From positions 1-56,420 of the forward strand of contig JBBRBB010000026.1 in NCBI GenBank assembly GCA_038206235.1: 56,420 nucleotides of DNA, in the 5' to 3' direction. The stretch comes from JBBRBB01 sp038206235. Its GTDB lineage: Bacteria; Bacteroidota; Bacteroidia; Chitinophagales; Chitinophagaceae. Within the stretch, counting starts at the first letter, position 1, and the number at the start of each line of letters is the position of its first letter. Both the position numbers and the translations under genes were made by a program. The notes beneath the pieces are model-generated. The model did no database searches. It was not told where the DNA came from and saw nothing but the letters and a program-made list of their open reading frames with translations. Of the stretch, positions 33,889-42,946 are shown in pieces.

Positions 33889-35397
33889 TTAACTACTAAC
33901 TATTTCTTTAAACACAATGCCATGCTCCTTTAGCGATTCAAGCACCGGTTCATAAATAGAAGGAATAGTGGGAATGTGCAAGCCCGTATCAGTAATCTTT
34001 TCTTCGAGAATAAGCTTTGCTGCTATGCCCAGGGGCAATCCCACTGTTTGCGCCATTGCAGTATGCAAGCTGTCTTTTCCTTTTACAATCAAATAACTTT
34101 TTACAGATGAGCTTTTATTGTTAGCAACGTATTCAATTTCGTGGAGCATTACAATCATGTCTTTATCATGCGGCTGCAAGGCCAATTTTTTTTCCAGAAT
34201 GAACTGCAATATATCAGCAGCGCTGCACAGGCCTTTGTTAATGGGCGTTTCATCATCCAGCCCCAAAAAAAATAGTTGCTTCATACTTAAATTCGCTTCA
34301 TGCATTTTTTCTGCAACACTTTCTGCAGCTTTATCCTTTATATCTTCAACATTTAAAGTATTTAATTCTCCTCTTTCATCCACCATTAAAAAATCCTTTC
34401 CATGAATTTCTCCTTCGTTAATTGCTTTTTCTTCAGCCTCCATCATCTGCAATAATTTATCCATCGTTTCTTTTGCGTAATTAAGCCTGCTTGAAAGCAG
34501 TTTATTCAGCCAGTCACTAAATCCATACTTATCGAAATGCTTTTTAAAAAATGTTGCTATCGTCATTCCATTTGTATCATACACTTTTTTTTCATCGGTA
34601 AGCTTAAGGTCAATAATATTTTTCCATCCAAAACAAAAATCAGGATGCCGCAACGTTGTTCTTATAAATGTTTCTGCTTTCTCAAGCGCATATACCGGAA
34701 TATAACTTAAAGAGTCGCGATTGGGATAATTAGATAAATCTTTCAATCCCGGAATTTTTACAGAATTACAATTCTCAAATAATTCAGTATAAGATTTACG
34801 CTTGGTTTCATTATGCTCTTTATATACCGCACCGTCTTTTCCTGCTAAAATTATATTGTGTGGATTCCAGCTTATTTTATAATGCCAGGGATTATCATCG
34901 CTTTCTGGCGCCACGAGACCGCCGCAGTGCGATTTGAATGAGGTTATTACACCGCCATTATTTTTTATACGATGGATGAGTTGCATAGCGCTCATGTGAT
35001 CTATGCCCGGGTCTAAACCCATCTCGTACAGGAACAAAAGATTCTTATTTTTAATTTCATCTTTCAGTTTATGAATCTGTTCATCTATATAGGAAGCCGT
35101 TAATAAATTTTTTTTAAACTCAATACAATCCAGAGCAATGAGATAATGGAGCGCAGCAGGCATTAATGAAATAACTATATCAGACTGTTGTATTAGAGAC
35201 TTTCTTTCGCCACCGTTTTCAATATTTATCTGAACCGCTTTTGTAAAAGGATGCTCTCCAACTTTTGAATAAACAGTTTCATAATCATTATCAGCTATCG
35301 TTATTCTCCATTTCTTTTCAAGCGATATTTGTTTTAGAAAATCAATTAATACAGTGGCTGACTTTCCTGCTCCGAATAAAACAATATGCTTTACCAT
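33889..35397 (-). CDS. Saccharopine dehydrogenase-family protein
   Basis: A 502-residue protein with N-terminal Rossmann motif VLFGAGKSATVLIDFL and ISLMPAALH; the catalytic domain has YEMGLDPGIDHMSAMQL and FKSHCGGLVAPESDDNPWHY, characteristic of saccharopine reductase/dehydrogenase (LYS9-like). In Bacteroidota this enzyme is usually linked to lysine degradation through saccharopine, or to a related amino acid. The partner lysine-ketoglutarate reductase domain is not in this protein or next to it. A few residues at the C-terminus (VSS) are encoded by a 7-bp repeat. Stand-alone gene. Confidence 0.85.
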   Translation of the reverse strand: MVKHIVLFGAGKSATVLIDFLKQISLEKKWRITIADNDYETVYSKVGEHPFTKAVQINIENGGERKSLIQQSDIVISLMPAALHYLIALDCIEFKKNLLTASYIDEQIHKLKDEIKNKNLLFLYEMGLDPGIDHMSAMQLIHRIKNNGGVITSFKSHCGGLVAPESDDNPWHYKISWNPHNIILAGKDGAVYKEHNETKRKSYTELFENCNSVKIPGLKDLSNYPNRDSLSYIPVYALEKAETFIRTTLRHPDFCFGWKNIIDLKLTDEKKVYDTNGMTIATFFKKHFDKYGFSDWLNKLLSSRLNYAKETMDKLLQMMEAEEKAINEGEIHGKDFLMVDERGELNTLNVEDIKDKAAESVAEKMHEANLSMKQLFFLGLDDETPINKGLCSAADILQFILEKKLALQPHDKDMIVMLHEIEYVANNKSSSVKSYLIVKGKDSLHTAMAQTVGLPLGIAAKLILEEKITDTGLHIPTIPSIYEPVLESLKEHGIVFKEIVSS

Positions 35398-35497
35398 TTT
35401 AATTTAATTTATGTATGCAAGGCAGTGGGGTTAAGCCACGAAATTAAAGTTGCGGGAGAGAATAGCAACAGAAAAAATAAAGACGGTGGTTGAAAAA

Positions 35498-36901
35498 TTA
35501 ATCAGCAATTAGATAAATCCCTTTTGCTTCTGAGCTTAACAATGAAACTTTGCAGGTTACTTTAACCGCATCCTTGTCATCAGGAATTTTTACGGGAATT
35601 GTTTTTGAAGCGGGAACATTTTTAAGATAAACGCTTTCACCTTTGCGATACTTGCCATTAGCATCATAATATTCCAAATCTACAACCACTAAATCGAGTG
35701 TAACATCACTGATATTGCGGATGTGAAAGCTTACATCTTCAGAAGCACTGGAAGAGAGGGGTATAGATTTTTCAGTTCTTACAAAATCATCAACAGTTTT
35801 ACTGTTTGAGGAAAATGGAGATGAAGCAACATTTACTTTTTCTTTTTCATCTTTTACAGAAGGCGAAGAAACGGATGCGACTTCGTGTTCAGTAAAGTTT
35901 TTATTATTTGAAAACGATTTTGCATTAGCACCGACATCGTTAGTATTTGCAGAAGATTTTTGTAATTTCTGTTTGGCTTGAGTTAATTTATTTTCTGAAA
36001 CCACATTTTTATTTTCAACACGGGCAGGGGAAACTTTTGCAGCAGAAGTAATAGTATTATCCGCAGCGTCATTAATCTTTATGGCATCATTGTTTCCACT
36101 GCTTATTTCTGTCTTTGTTGTTTGCTGCACAGATGATGGTAATGTATTAGCCTGTAAATTATTGGCAGGCTTCAGTACAAAATCTGTGTGCCGGCTTCCA
36201 AACCAAAAACCAATGCCTGATACAACAATAAAAAGGCAAATGGGAAAGATGTAACTCTGAAAGTTTTTAGAACGGAATGCGGGTTGATTATTTTTCCTGT
36301 CAAGAATTTTTTCAACATAACGCTCTTTAATAGATTCAAGAGAATCTGAAAATTTCATTTCCAGTACAGGTGATTCTGAAGTATGGCGTGGGATGGAAGA
36401 AGAAGCATTAACTGATGCATTTGAAGCTGAATTTTTTTCCTTTTCCCAATTCAACCACGCTTGTTCCCACCCAACCACTTTTGCAATGGGCGCAGCAATT
36501 GAAGGTTTTTCCTGGATAGTTTTAGTACCTCTATCTGTAATAACAACAGGCGGTTCAATTTTTTTCCAATCGGCCCTTATTCTTATTCTGGGTTTTTCAA
36601 CCGGGATTTTTGGCAAGTTAGTTTGTAATTGTGTGGCGGCAAGTGCACTCTCGTTTACTCTTTCCTCTTTGCTTATAACGGCAGGCTTGGTCTTATTTTT
36701 TTTATAAAATCTGTCATAAGGCTGCTCCTCAATAATAGGAGCAAACGCTTTCAACTCCTCTATTTCACTGGCGTATCGCCAGGCAGCGCTGCCTCCTTCA
36801 ATCCAAATAAGATCATAAGGTTTTAAACCTTTTTCAATTAATTCTTCTTTGGCATAAGGACCCGATATATTGTTGCTTCGCAAAAGCTTGTAAGATTTCA
36901 T
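35498..36901 (-). CDS. GYF_2 (DUF4339) domain membrane protein of unknown function
   Basis: A 467-residue protein. Residues 1-60 form a GYF_2-like domain: YKLLRSNNISGPYAKEELIE, then DLIWIEGGSAAWRYASEI (the W-x-x-G-x-x-x-W pattern). Residues 60-215 are low-complexity and basic. One membrane segment follows (IFPICLFIVVSGIGFWFGSR, about 220). A Ser/Asn/Lys-rich linker of about 130 residues comes next, then a C-terminal beta domain (HIRNISDVTLDLVVVDLEYY). Its topology is probably GYF inside, linker and beta domain outside. It faces gyrA divergently. Confidence 0.7.
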   Translation of the reverse strand: MKSYKLLRSNNISGPYAKEELIEKGLKPYDLIWIEGGSAAWRYASEIEELKAFAPIIEEQPYDRFYKKNKTKPAVISKEERVNESALAATQLQTNLPKIPVEKPRIRIRADWKKIEPPVVITDRGTKTIQEKPSIAAPIAKVVGWEQAWLNWEKEKNSASNASVNASSSIPRHTSESPVLEMKFSDSLESIKERYVEKILDRKNNQPAFRSKNFQSYIFPICLFIVVSGIGFWFGSRHTDFVLKPANNLQANTLPSSVQQTTKTEISSGNNDAIKINDAADNTITSAAKVSPARVENKNVVSENKLTQAKQKLQKSSANTNDVGANAKSFSNNKNFTEHEVASVSSPSVKDEKEKVNVASSPFSSNSKTVDDFVRTEKSIPLSSSASEDVSFHIRNISDVTLDLVVVDLEYYDANGKYRKGESVYLKNVPASKTIPVKIPDDKDAVKVTCKVSLLSSEAKGIYLIAD

Positions 36902-37244
36902 GTGGTATAGTTTACATGAGTGGATGGATTATCTGTAAGCAATGTAATGGACTATCTATAAAAGCAGAAACCATTACATTATTGTAAAAAAAATGGTAAA
37001 ATATTTTGTAATAAGATTTGAATTTAATAATACGGTAAAAACCCGTACATAATTCATAAATCAAAAACAGAAAAACATCCAAAAAATAAAAGCATATTCG
37101 GCTGCATAGAGTAAATTGCGAACTCTAAATTAAGACTTTTTTTAATTCTGATAAAGACTTTTTATTTTTTCTTTGGTGCTGTGTTATAAATATTAATCCC
37201 GGCATCAAAAAATACATTCAAAAAAGAGTGCACTAATAAAATTT
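36902..37244. other. Divergent regulatory region, GYF_2 gene / gyrA
   Basis: 343 bp. A 10-bp inverted repeat lies near the GYF_2 side (36941). Two diverged direct copies of TGGAxTATCTxTA occur at about 36925 and 36950. The rest is AT-rich leader up to the gyrA ATG; it must contain the gyrA promoter, which I cannot place exactly. Confidence 0.45.
36941..36980. promoter_or_regulatory. Inverted repeat, possible operator
   Basis: AATGTAATGG (36941-36950) and CCATTACATT (36971-36980) are perfect complements with a 20-bp spacer, 40 bp upstream of the GYF_2 gene start. Two 10-bp arms separated by two helical turns fit a dimeric or tetrameric regulator site, or an RNA hairpin. Confidence 0.4.
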
Positions 37245-39758
37245 ATGGAAGATAATTTTCTGCCGCAGGAGACTACAGACAGCGACCGCATTATTCAGGT
37301 AAACATAGAAGAGCAAATGAAAACTGCCTACATTGATTATTCAATGTCGGTAATAGTGGGTCGTGCTTTGCCCGATGTAAGAGATGGCTTTAAACCTGTT
37401 CACCGCAGGGTACTATATGCGATGAACGAATTGGGAAACCACAGCAACAAGCCTTATAAAAAATCTGCACGCATAGTAGGCGAGGTGATGGGGAAATATC
37501 ATCCGCATGGTGATACTGCCATATACGACACTCTTGTACGTATGGCGCAGGGCTGGACTATGCGCACTCCGCTTATTGACGGGCAGGGAAATTTTGGAAA
37601 CCAGGACGGAGACCCGCCCGCAGCTATGCGATACACTGAAGTACGCTTTCAAAAAGTGGCAGAAGCAATGCTTGAAGATATTGAAAAAGAAACCGTAGAT
37701 TTTCAGTTAAACTTCGATGATTCACTGCAGGAGCCAACTGTATTGCCAACCCGTATTCCGCAGTTACTTGTGAATGGAAGCAGTGGTATTGCTGTAGGCA
37801 TGGCAACTAATATGATGCCTCATAATTTGAGTGAGGTGGCAGATGGTTGTATCGCATACATCAACAATAAAGAAATTACGGCAGAAGAATTAATGAAGTA
37901 TGTAAAGGCGCCGGATTTTCCTACGGGTGGAATTATTTATGGTATGGAAGGAATTAAACAAGGAATGCTAACAGGCAGGGGCAGAGTAATCCTTCGAGGC
38001 AAATGCCATGTGGATACCAAAGCAAGCGGCAGAGAACAAATTATTATTACGGAAGTGCCTTACCAGGTAAACCTCGATGCACTTACTGATAAGATTGGAC
38101 AGTTGGTTAATGCTAAAGTAATAGAAGGTATTGCACATGTAAATAATGAAAGCAATCAAAGAGAGGGAAACCGCATTGTTGCAGATTTAAAAAGAGATGC
38201 AGTAGCAAATGTAGTGATTAACCAGCTTTATAAATATACAGAGCTGCAAACGAGCTATGGTATTAATAATGTAGCCCTAAGTAAAGGACGACCGAAAATA
38301 CTGAACCTAAGAGATTTGATTAGTGAATTTGTAGAGTTTAGAATGGAAGTAGTAATCAGGCGGGCAAAGTTTGAACTAAGAAAGGCAAGAGAAAGAGCGC
38401 ATATTTTACAAGGTTATCTTATTGCATTAGATCATATTGATGAAGTAATACAACTCATTCGCAGCTCTGCTAATCCTGAAATTGCAAAAGAAAATTTAAT
38501 AAATGCAGGCTGGAGTATTGATGATATTCAGGCAAAGGCAATATTAGAGTTAAGGCTGCAAAGGCTTACAGGGTTGGAAAGAGATAAAATAAAACAAGAG
38601 CATGAAGAGCTGATGGTACTTATTGGTAAAATAGAAGAATTACTGGGCAGCGAATCATTGCGATATGAATTAATAACAAAAGAAATTTTAGAAATCAAAG
38701 ATAAGTTTGGTGATGAGCGCAAAACAGAAATTCAATACCTCGCAAATGAAATGAGAATTGAAGATATTATTGAGGAAGAAGATGTAGTAATCACCATTTC
38801 TCATTTAGGATATATTAAAAGAACAAGCGCAACAGAATACCGCCAACAGCGCAGAGGCGGAAGAGGAGCTATTGGCAGTAAGACCCGTGAGGAAGATTAT
38901 GTAGAGCATCTCTTTGTGGCATCAACACACGATGTACTTATGTTCTTTACTCAAAAGGGAAGATGCTATTGGCTTAAAGTATATGAAATACCCGAAGGAG
39001 AAAAGCAGGGGAAGGGCAGGGCTATTCAAAACCTAATTCAAATACCGGGGGAAGATAAAGTAAGGGCAATCATCAACGTTAAGAATATTGATGACAAAGA
39101 TTTTGTAACCAGCCATTACATTGTACTATGCACCAAAAAAGGAATTATCAAAAAAACACTGCTGCAAGATTTCAGCAGACCACGATTAACAGGTGTAAAT
39201 GCTATTACCATTAACGAAGGTGATGAATTGCTTGAAGCCAGATTAACCGATGGAAATTGTGAGCTAATGATGGCAGTGAAAAGCGGCAGGGCTATTCGTT
39301 TTCCTGAAATAAAAGTAAGACCAACGGGCAGAGGAGCGATTGGAGTTTTTGGCATAGAAGTAGCAGAAGATGAAGATGAGGTGATTGGCATGATATGTGT
39401 CAATAAAAGCGATGCTGAAAAAACAATTTTGGTAGTAAGTGAAAAAGGATATGGCAAAAGAACTTCGGTGGATGAATACAGGGTTACTAATCGTGGCGGA
39501 AAAGGAGTAAAGACAATCAACATAACAGAAAAAACAGGCAAGCTTGTGGGTATTATGGATGTGAACGAAAGTGATGATTTGCTTATCACCTGTAAGTCTG
39601 GAATTATTTTACGAACACCTGTTGTTAATATTAAAGAAGCAGGCCGCGCCACGCAGGGAGTAATTCTTATAAGACCTGATGATGACGATGAAATAGCAGC
39701 CATTTCAAAAGTGGAAGAAGAAGATGTGCCAGACGAACCGGAAAATTTGAATGTTTAA
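37245..39758 (+). CDS. gyrA: DNA gyrase subunit A
   Basis: An 837-residue type IIA topoisomerase subunit. Landmarks are YIDYSMSVIVGRALPDVRDG, the quinolone-resistance region HPHGDTAIYDTLVRMAQ (Thr91 at the position of E. coli Ser83, Asp95 at Asp87), catalytic Tyr in AAMRYTEVR, the GyrA-box region RRGGRGAIG near 544, and six C-terminal blades (for example RPRLTGVNAI, RPTGRGAIG, TNRGGKGVKTI). The GyrA box and blade layout make it gyrase and not ParC. It introduces negative supercoils with GyrB. The tail is acidic (DDDDEIAAISKVEEED). A TPR gene follows 47 bp later. Confidence 0.97.
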   Translation: MEDNFLPQETTDSDRIIQVNIEEQMKTAYIDYSMSVIVGRALPDVRDGFKPVHRRVLYAMNELGNHSNKPYKKSARIVGEVMGKYHPHGDTAIYDTLVRMAQGWTMRTPLIDGQGNFGNQDGDPPAAMRYTEVRFQKVAEAMLEDIEKETVDFQLNFDDSLQEPTVLPTRIPQLLVNGSSGIAVGMATNMMPHNLSEVADGCIAYINNKEITAEELMKYVKAPDFPTGGIIYGMEGIKQGMLTGRGRVILRGKCHVDTKASGREQIIITEVPYQVNLDALTDKIGQLVNAKVIEGIAHVNNESNQREGNRIVADLKRDAVANVVINQLYKYTELQTSYGINNVALSKGRPKILNLRDLISEFVEFRMEVVIRRAKFELRKARERAHILQGYLIALDHIDEVIQLIRSSANPEIAKENLINAGWSIDDIQAKAILELRLQRLTGLERDKIKQEHEELMVLIGKIEELLGSESLRYELITKEILEIKDKFGDERKTEIQYLANEMRIEDIIEEEDVVITISHLGYIKRTSATEYRQQRRGGRGAIGSKTREEDYVEHLFVASTHDVLMFFTQKGRCYWLKVYEIPEGEKQGKGRAIQNLIQIPGEDKVRAIINVKNIDDKDFVTSHYIVLCTKKGIIKKTLLQDFSRPRLTGVNAITINEGDELLEARLTDGNCELMMAVKSGRAIRFPEIKVRPTGRGAIGVFGIEVAEDEDEVIGMICVNKSDAEKTILVVSEKGYGKRTSVDEYRVTNRGGKGVKTINITEKTGKLVGIMDVNESDDLLITCKSGIILRTPVVNIKEAGRATQGVILIRPDDDDEIAAISKVEEEDVPDEPENLNV

Positions 39759-39805
39759 AATTCTTCTGATAATAATTTTGAATAAAACAAACTAAAAATA
39801 CCATT

Positions 39806-41107
39806 ATGAAAAAAATTATTTTATCACTCATTGTTTCGATAATAACTGTGGTTGCAATTGCACAGGATTACGCTAAAGTGACGTTGTTTTATAGCATGAC
39901 CGGTAAAATGGAAGATGCCAAAAAAGAAATTGATGCAATCATAGCAACTCCCAAAGCGCAGGATAAAGCAGAAGCATATCTGTGGAAGCTAAAAGTCTAC
40001 AGCGAAATATATGCTGATTCTAATCTCTATGCAAAATATCCTGATATTGAAATGCAGGCAATGGAAGCATTTAATAAATATAAATCATTAGATAACTCCC
40101 TAAAATTATTAAAAGAAGAAGGAGGTATTAGAAGTGTAAGCCTTTTATATAGTGCATCTTTTAATTATGGAAGAAAAAATTTTACGGATACCAACTGGGA
40201 AAAATCTTATCAGTATTTCAAATTAGCAGAAGAAACGGGCGATTTCATTAACACAAATAACCTGGCTCAAAATAAAATAAACATTGATACCGTAACCGTA
40301 TTATATACAGCTTATGCAGCACAAAATTCTAAAAAATATGAGGAGGCTGCAAATTATTATAAAAAAATTGCCGACCTGAAAATAGGCGGCAGCGACTACG
40401 AAGATGTATACCGCTATTTGCTTGATTATTATACCAGGCAAAAAGATGTTGAGAACTTTAATAAATATCTCGTTATAGCAAAAGAATTATATCCAAATTC
40501 AAATTCCGTATGGGCGCAAATGGAAATGATTAACATGAATCAAAATACAAACCTCGAAGATATTCTGAATAAATACAGGCAGGAGCAAACCCAGGGAACA
40601 TTAACTGAAGATAAATATATTAATTATGCTGAAACCTTTGCCGGCCCTGATAAAAGCCAGCTTGATAAGCTTGATAGTCTTAAGCAAATAGAAATAAAGA
40701 TGGCAGCTGCCGATGCGTTTGCAAAAGCCTTCGCAACCACTCCCAACGGACTATATGCCTTTAATACTGGAGTTATTAAGTATAATATGTATGGAATACT
40801 CGATGAAAGATATTATAGCTACCGGGGCGAAACTGCAGCTTTGAAAGCAAAACGTGCCGAGATTGAAAAAGATGAAATGATATATGCTGATACGGCTGCC
40901 GTATGGCTTGAACAGGCATATACTATTTTAAAAGCAAAAACTGACAGAACAAAAAGCGAAACAAACAGCTTAAACAGAACGGTTGATTATCTCGCAAATA
41001 TTTATTTATGGAAAAGAGACAAGAGCAAAGGAGTTAATCCGAAAGATTATGACAAGTACGATGCTAAGTATAAACAATTCGATGTGGAGCATAATAAGTA
41101 TAAATAA
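39806..41107 (+). CDS. Exported TPR-like repeat protein of unknown function
   Basis: A 433-residue protein with signal peptide (MKKIILSLIVSIITVVAIAQ). The mature part is nearly all helical with tetratricopeptide-like pairs: KEIDAIIATPKAQDKAEAYL, SYQYFKLAEETGDFINTNNL, YEEAANYYKKIADLKIGG, AADAFAKAFATTPNGLYAFN. No catalytic motif. It starts 47 bp after gyrA and ends at a terminator (41116), so it may be co-transcribed with gyrA. Periplasmic scaffold or assembly role is inference. Confidence 0.75.
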   Translation: MKKIILSLIVSIITVVAIAQDYAKVTLFYSMTGKMEDAKKEIDAIIATPKAQDKAEAYLWKLKVYSEIYADSNLYAKYPDIEMQAMEAFNKYKSLDNSLKLLKEEGGIRSVSLLYSASFNYGRKNFTDTNWEKSYQYFKLAEETGDFINTNNLAQNKINIDTVTVLYTAYAAQNSKKYEEAANYYKKIADLKIGGSDYEDVYRYLLDYYTRQKDVENFNKYLVIAKELYPNSNSVWAQMEMINMNQNTNLEDILNKYRQEQTQGTLTEDKYINYAETFAGPDKSQLDKLDSLKQIEIKMAAADAFAKAFATTPNGLYAFNTGVIKYNMYGILDERYYSYRGETAALKAKRAEIEKDEMIYADTAAVWLEQAYTILKAKTDRTKSETNSLNRTVDYLANIYLWKRDKSKGVNPKDYDKYDAKYKQFDVEHNKYK

Positions 41108-41115
41108 ATTTTATT

Positions 41116-41147
41116 AAGCCACCTGAATAGAAGGGTGGCTTTATTTT
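41116..41147 (+). terminator. Terminator after the TPR gene
   Basis: AAGCCACC (41116) TGAATAGAAG GGTGGCTT (41134) then TATTTTT. Perfect 8-bp stem. Confidence 0.88.
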
Positions 41148-41226
41148 TGAAAACGACTTAACATAATAATAATTATAGGAAAAATACACTTCTTGTTTTT
41201 GTACATTATCTGTGTAACAAAAAGTA

Positions 41227-41497
41227 ATGCCTGAGTTGTCGAGGTTTTTTTGGAATTATAATCCGTATGTATATGTAAGCAGGTGTACAACATAACACAC
41301 CTCACTTTCATGCATACTATCAGCAACAGGCAGCAGTTTTTAGCATTAATCCTGTTGAATTATTTGCAGGAAATATTCCGCAACGGCCAAAACGTCTGGT
41401 GGAAGCATGGGCAGAGCTTCATCAGGAGGAATTACAAAGAGACTGGTAACGGCTGCAATCAGGAAAACTACCTTAACCTATCGAACCCTTGCGATAA
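41227..41497 (+). pseudogene. Decayed DUF4160 gene
   Basis: ATG 41227 opens MPELSRFF, the usual DUF4160 start. A run of seven T (one too many) shifts the frame; dropping one gives FGIIIRMYM, then a TAA, AGVQHNTPHFHAYYQ, and on through AVFSINPVELFAGNIPQRPK and RLVEAWAELHQEELQRDW to a second TAA, RLQSGKLP, a third TAA and PIEPLR-stop at 41497. All family hallmarks (PHFHAYY, EW-like A-x-LH-x-EEL) are readable, so decay is recent. DUF4160 is commonly paired with DUF2442, which follows intact 19 bp later. Confidence 0.88.
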
Positions 41498-41516
41498 AAT
41501 TGAATGATTAAGGAAA

Positions 41517-41795
41517 ATGAAACACGAAATACATTATATTAAATCTTTTCAAATCATTGGACTGCATACAATTGAAGTTTGCTTTGAAAACAATACCTGT
41601 AAAACAATTAGTTTTTCTCCTGTTCTTTATGGAGAAATGTATGGGCCTTTAAAAGATCCCGAATTTTTTAAAAGTGTAAAATTGGACGATGAAGTAAATA
41701 CCCTTGTATGGCCCAATGGCGCTGACTTTGACCCTTCTCTGCTGTATCATTGGGAGCAATATGTAGAAGAGCTTAGTAACAGGGCAAAAAAATGA
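41517..41795 (+). CDS. DUF2442 domain protein
   Basis: A 92-residue protein: the LHTIEVCFENNTCKTISFSP beta core, then YGPLKDPEFFKSVKLDDEVN and VWPNGADFDPSLLYHWEQY, the typical DUF2442 ending (T-L-x-W-P-N-G-x-D-x-x-P). Intact DUF4160-DUF2442 pairs are suspected toxin-antitoxin-like or mobile modules; here the DUF4160 partner is dead. Survival of the small partner alone fits an antitoxin-like role, but that is inference. It converges with the ABC operon. Confidence 0.9.
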   Translation: MKHEIHYIKSFQIIGLHTIEVCFENNTCKTISFSPVLYGEMYGPLKDPEFFKSVKLDDEVNTLVWPNGADFDPSLLYHWEQYVEELSNRAKK

Positions 41796-41827
41796 AGAGC
41801 ATAAGAACCAAACGGTCGAAGATTTCA

Positions 41828-42946
41828 TCATGACCGCTTTTTATAATTAACTACTGCCCAGCCATTCAACACTACTGCAAAGCCACACATAATCAGTAAT
41901 TGATTTTTAATATCAGCAAATCCACTTCCTTTCAGCACAACCATTCGCATCACCTCAATAAAATAAGATACAGGATTAAATTTCGTAATCCATTGCGCCC
42001 ACACAGGCATGCTGTCAATTGATGTATATAATCCGCCCAATAAAATAAATATCATCATTAAAAAAAATGAAATAAGCATTGCCTGTTGCTGTGTAGCAGC
42101 ATAAGTGGAAATCAATAATCCCAAACCCAAAACAGCCATTAGGTACAACGCAGCAAACCCATAAATAACAAACAGACTTCCGGCAGGAACAATTCCATAC
42201 ACTAGCCATGCAATCGTTAAACCTACAGACAGAACAATCATACCCAATACCCAAAACGGAATCAGCTTACCTAATATAAAATGATATTTCTTTACCGGCG
42301 TAACATTTATTTGCTCAATGGTGCCAATCTCTTTTTCTCTCACGATGTTTAAAGCTGCAAGGTTTGAGCCTACCATTGTAAGCAATAAAACCAAAATACC
42401 CGGCACCATAAATATTTTATAATTCATTAAATTATTAAACCAGTTAGAAGATGTTACTTCAATATTCAATTCAGGATTAAAGCGGGGAAACTGTATCCAT
42501 TTTAATCTTACCTCACGGTTAAAATCCTGTATGATGTTTCTTAAGTAAGCCCCGCCCAAATTTGCTTTTACGCCATTGATTGCATTTACTGCAATAAACA
42601 AAGGAGCCTCATCTTCTTTTACAATGGTTTTTTCGAACGATGCCGGTATCTCTAAAATCAAATCACTCTCATCATGTTCAATTCTGTTGAGGGCTCGTGT
42701 GTAAGAACTTGTAAAATCATCCAACTGAAAATAACCAGATGAAGTAATCTTTGAAACCAATTGCCGTGAATACGTTGAATGGTCATGGTCAACAACACTA
42801 AGCTTTATATTCTTTATTTCATAATCAGCAGCCCACGGCAAAATGAGTAACTGAATTACAGGCATCATAAAAATGATACGCAGGATTGATGGGTCACGGA
42901 ATATTTGCCTGAACTCTTTCTGCAATAAAAATCTTAGTGTTCTCAT
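41828..42946 (-). CDS. ABC-2 type permease, efflux operon (second)
   Basis: A 372-residue permease: TM1 near residue 22 (IIFMMPVIQLLILPWAADY), a large periplasmic domain (residues 45-170, with an AINGVKANLGGAY stretch), then five helices from VPGILVLLLTMVG, with the coupling stretch NIVREKEIGTIEQINVTPVKK. This matches YbhR/YbhS-type exporters. Its ATG overlaps the upstream permease TGA (42943-42946), so the two are co-translated and presumably form a heterodimer with the two ATPases. It is last in the operon. Confidence 0.92.
   Translation of the reverse strand: MRTLRFLLQKEFRQIFRDPSILRIIFMMPVIQLLILPWAADYEIKNIKLSVVDHDHSTYSRQLVSKITSSGYFQLDDFTSSYTRALNRIEHDESDLILEIPASFEKTIVKEDEAPLFIAVNAINGVKANLGGAYLRNIIQDFNREVRLKWIQFPRFNPELNIEVTSSNWFNNLMNYKIFMVPGILVLLLTMVGSNLAALNIVREKEIGTIEQINVTPVKKYHFILGKLIPFWVLGMIVLSVGLTIAWLVYGIVPAGSLFVIYGFAALYLMAVLGLGLLISTYAATQQQAMLISFFLMMIFILLGGLYTSIDSMPVWAQWITKFNPVSYFIEVMRMVVLKGSGFADIKNQLLIMCGFAVVLNGWAVVNYKKRS

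Noticed and set aside
37500..37530. Quinolone-resistance mutation in GyrA (Thr at the Ser83 position)
   Set aside because: Thr occurs naturally at this position in many lineages; no resistance claim can be made from sequence alone.
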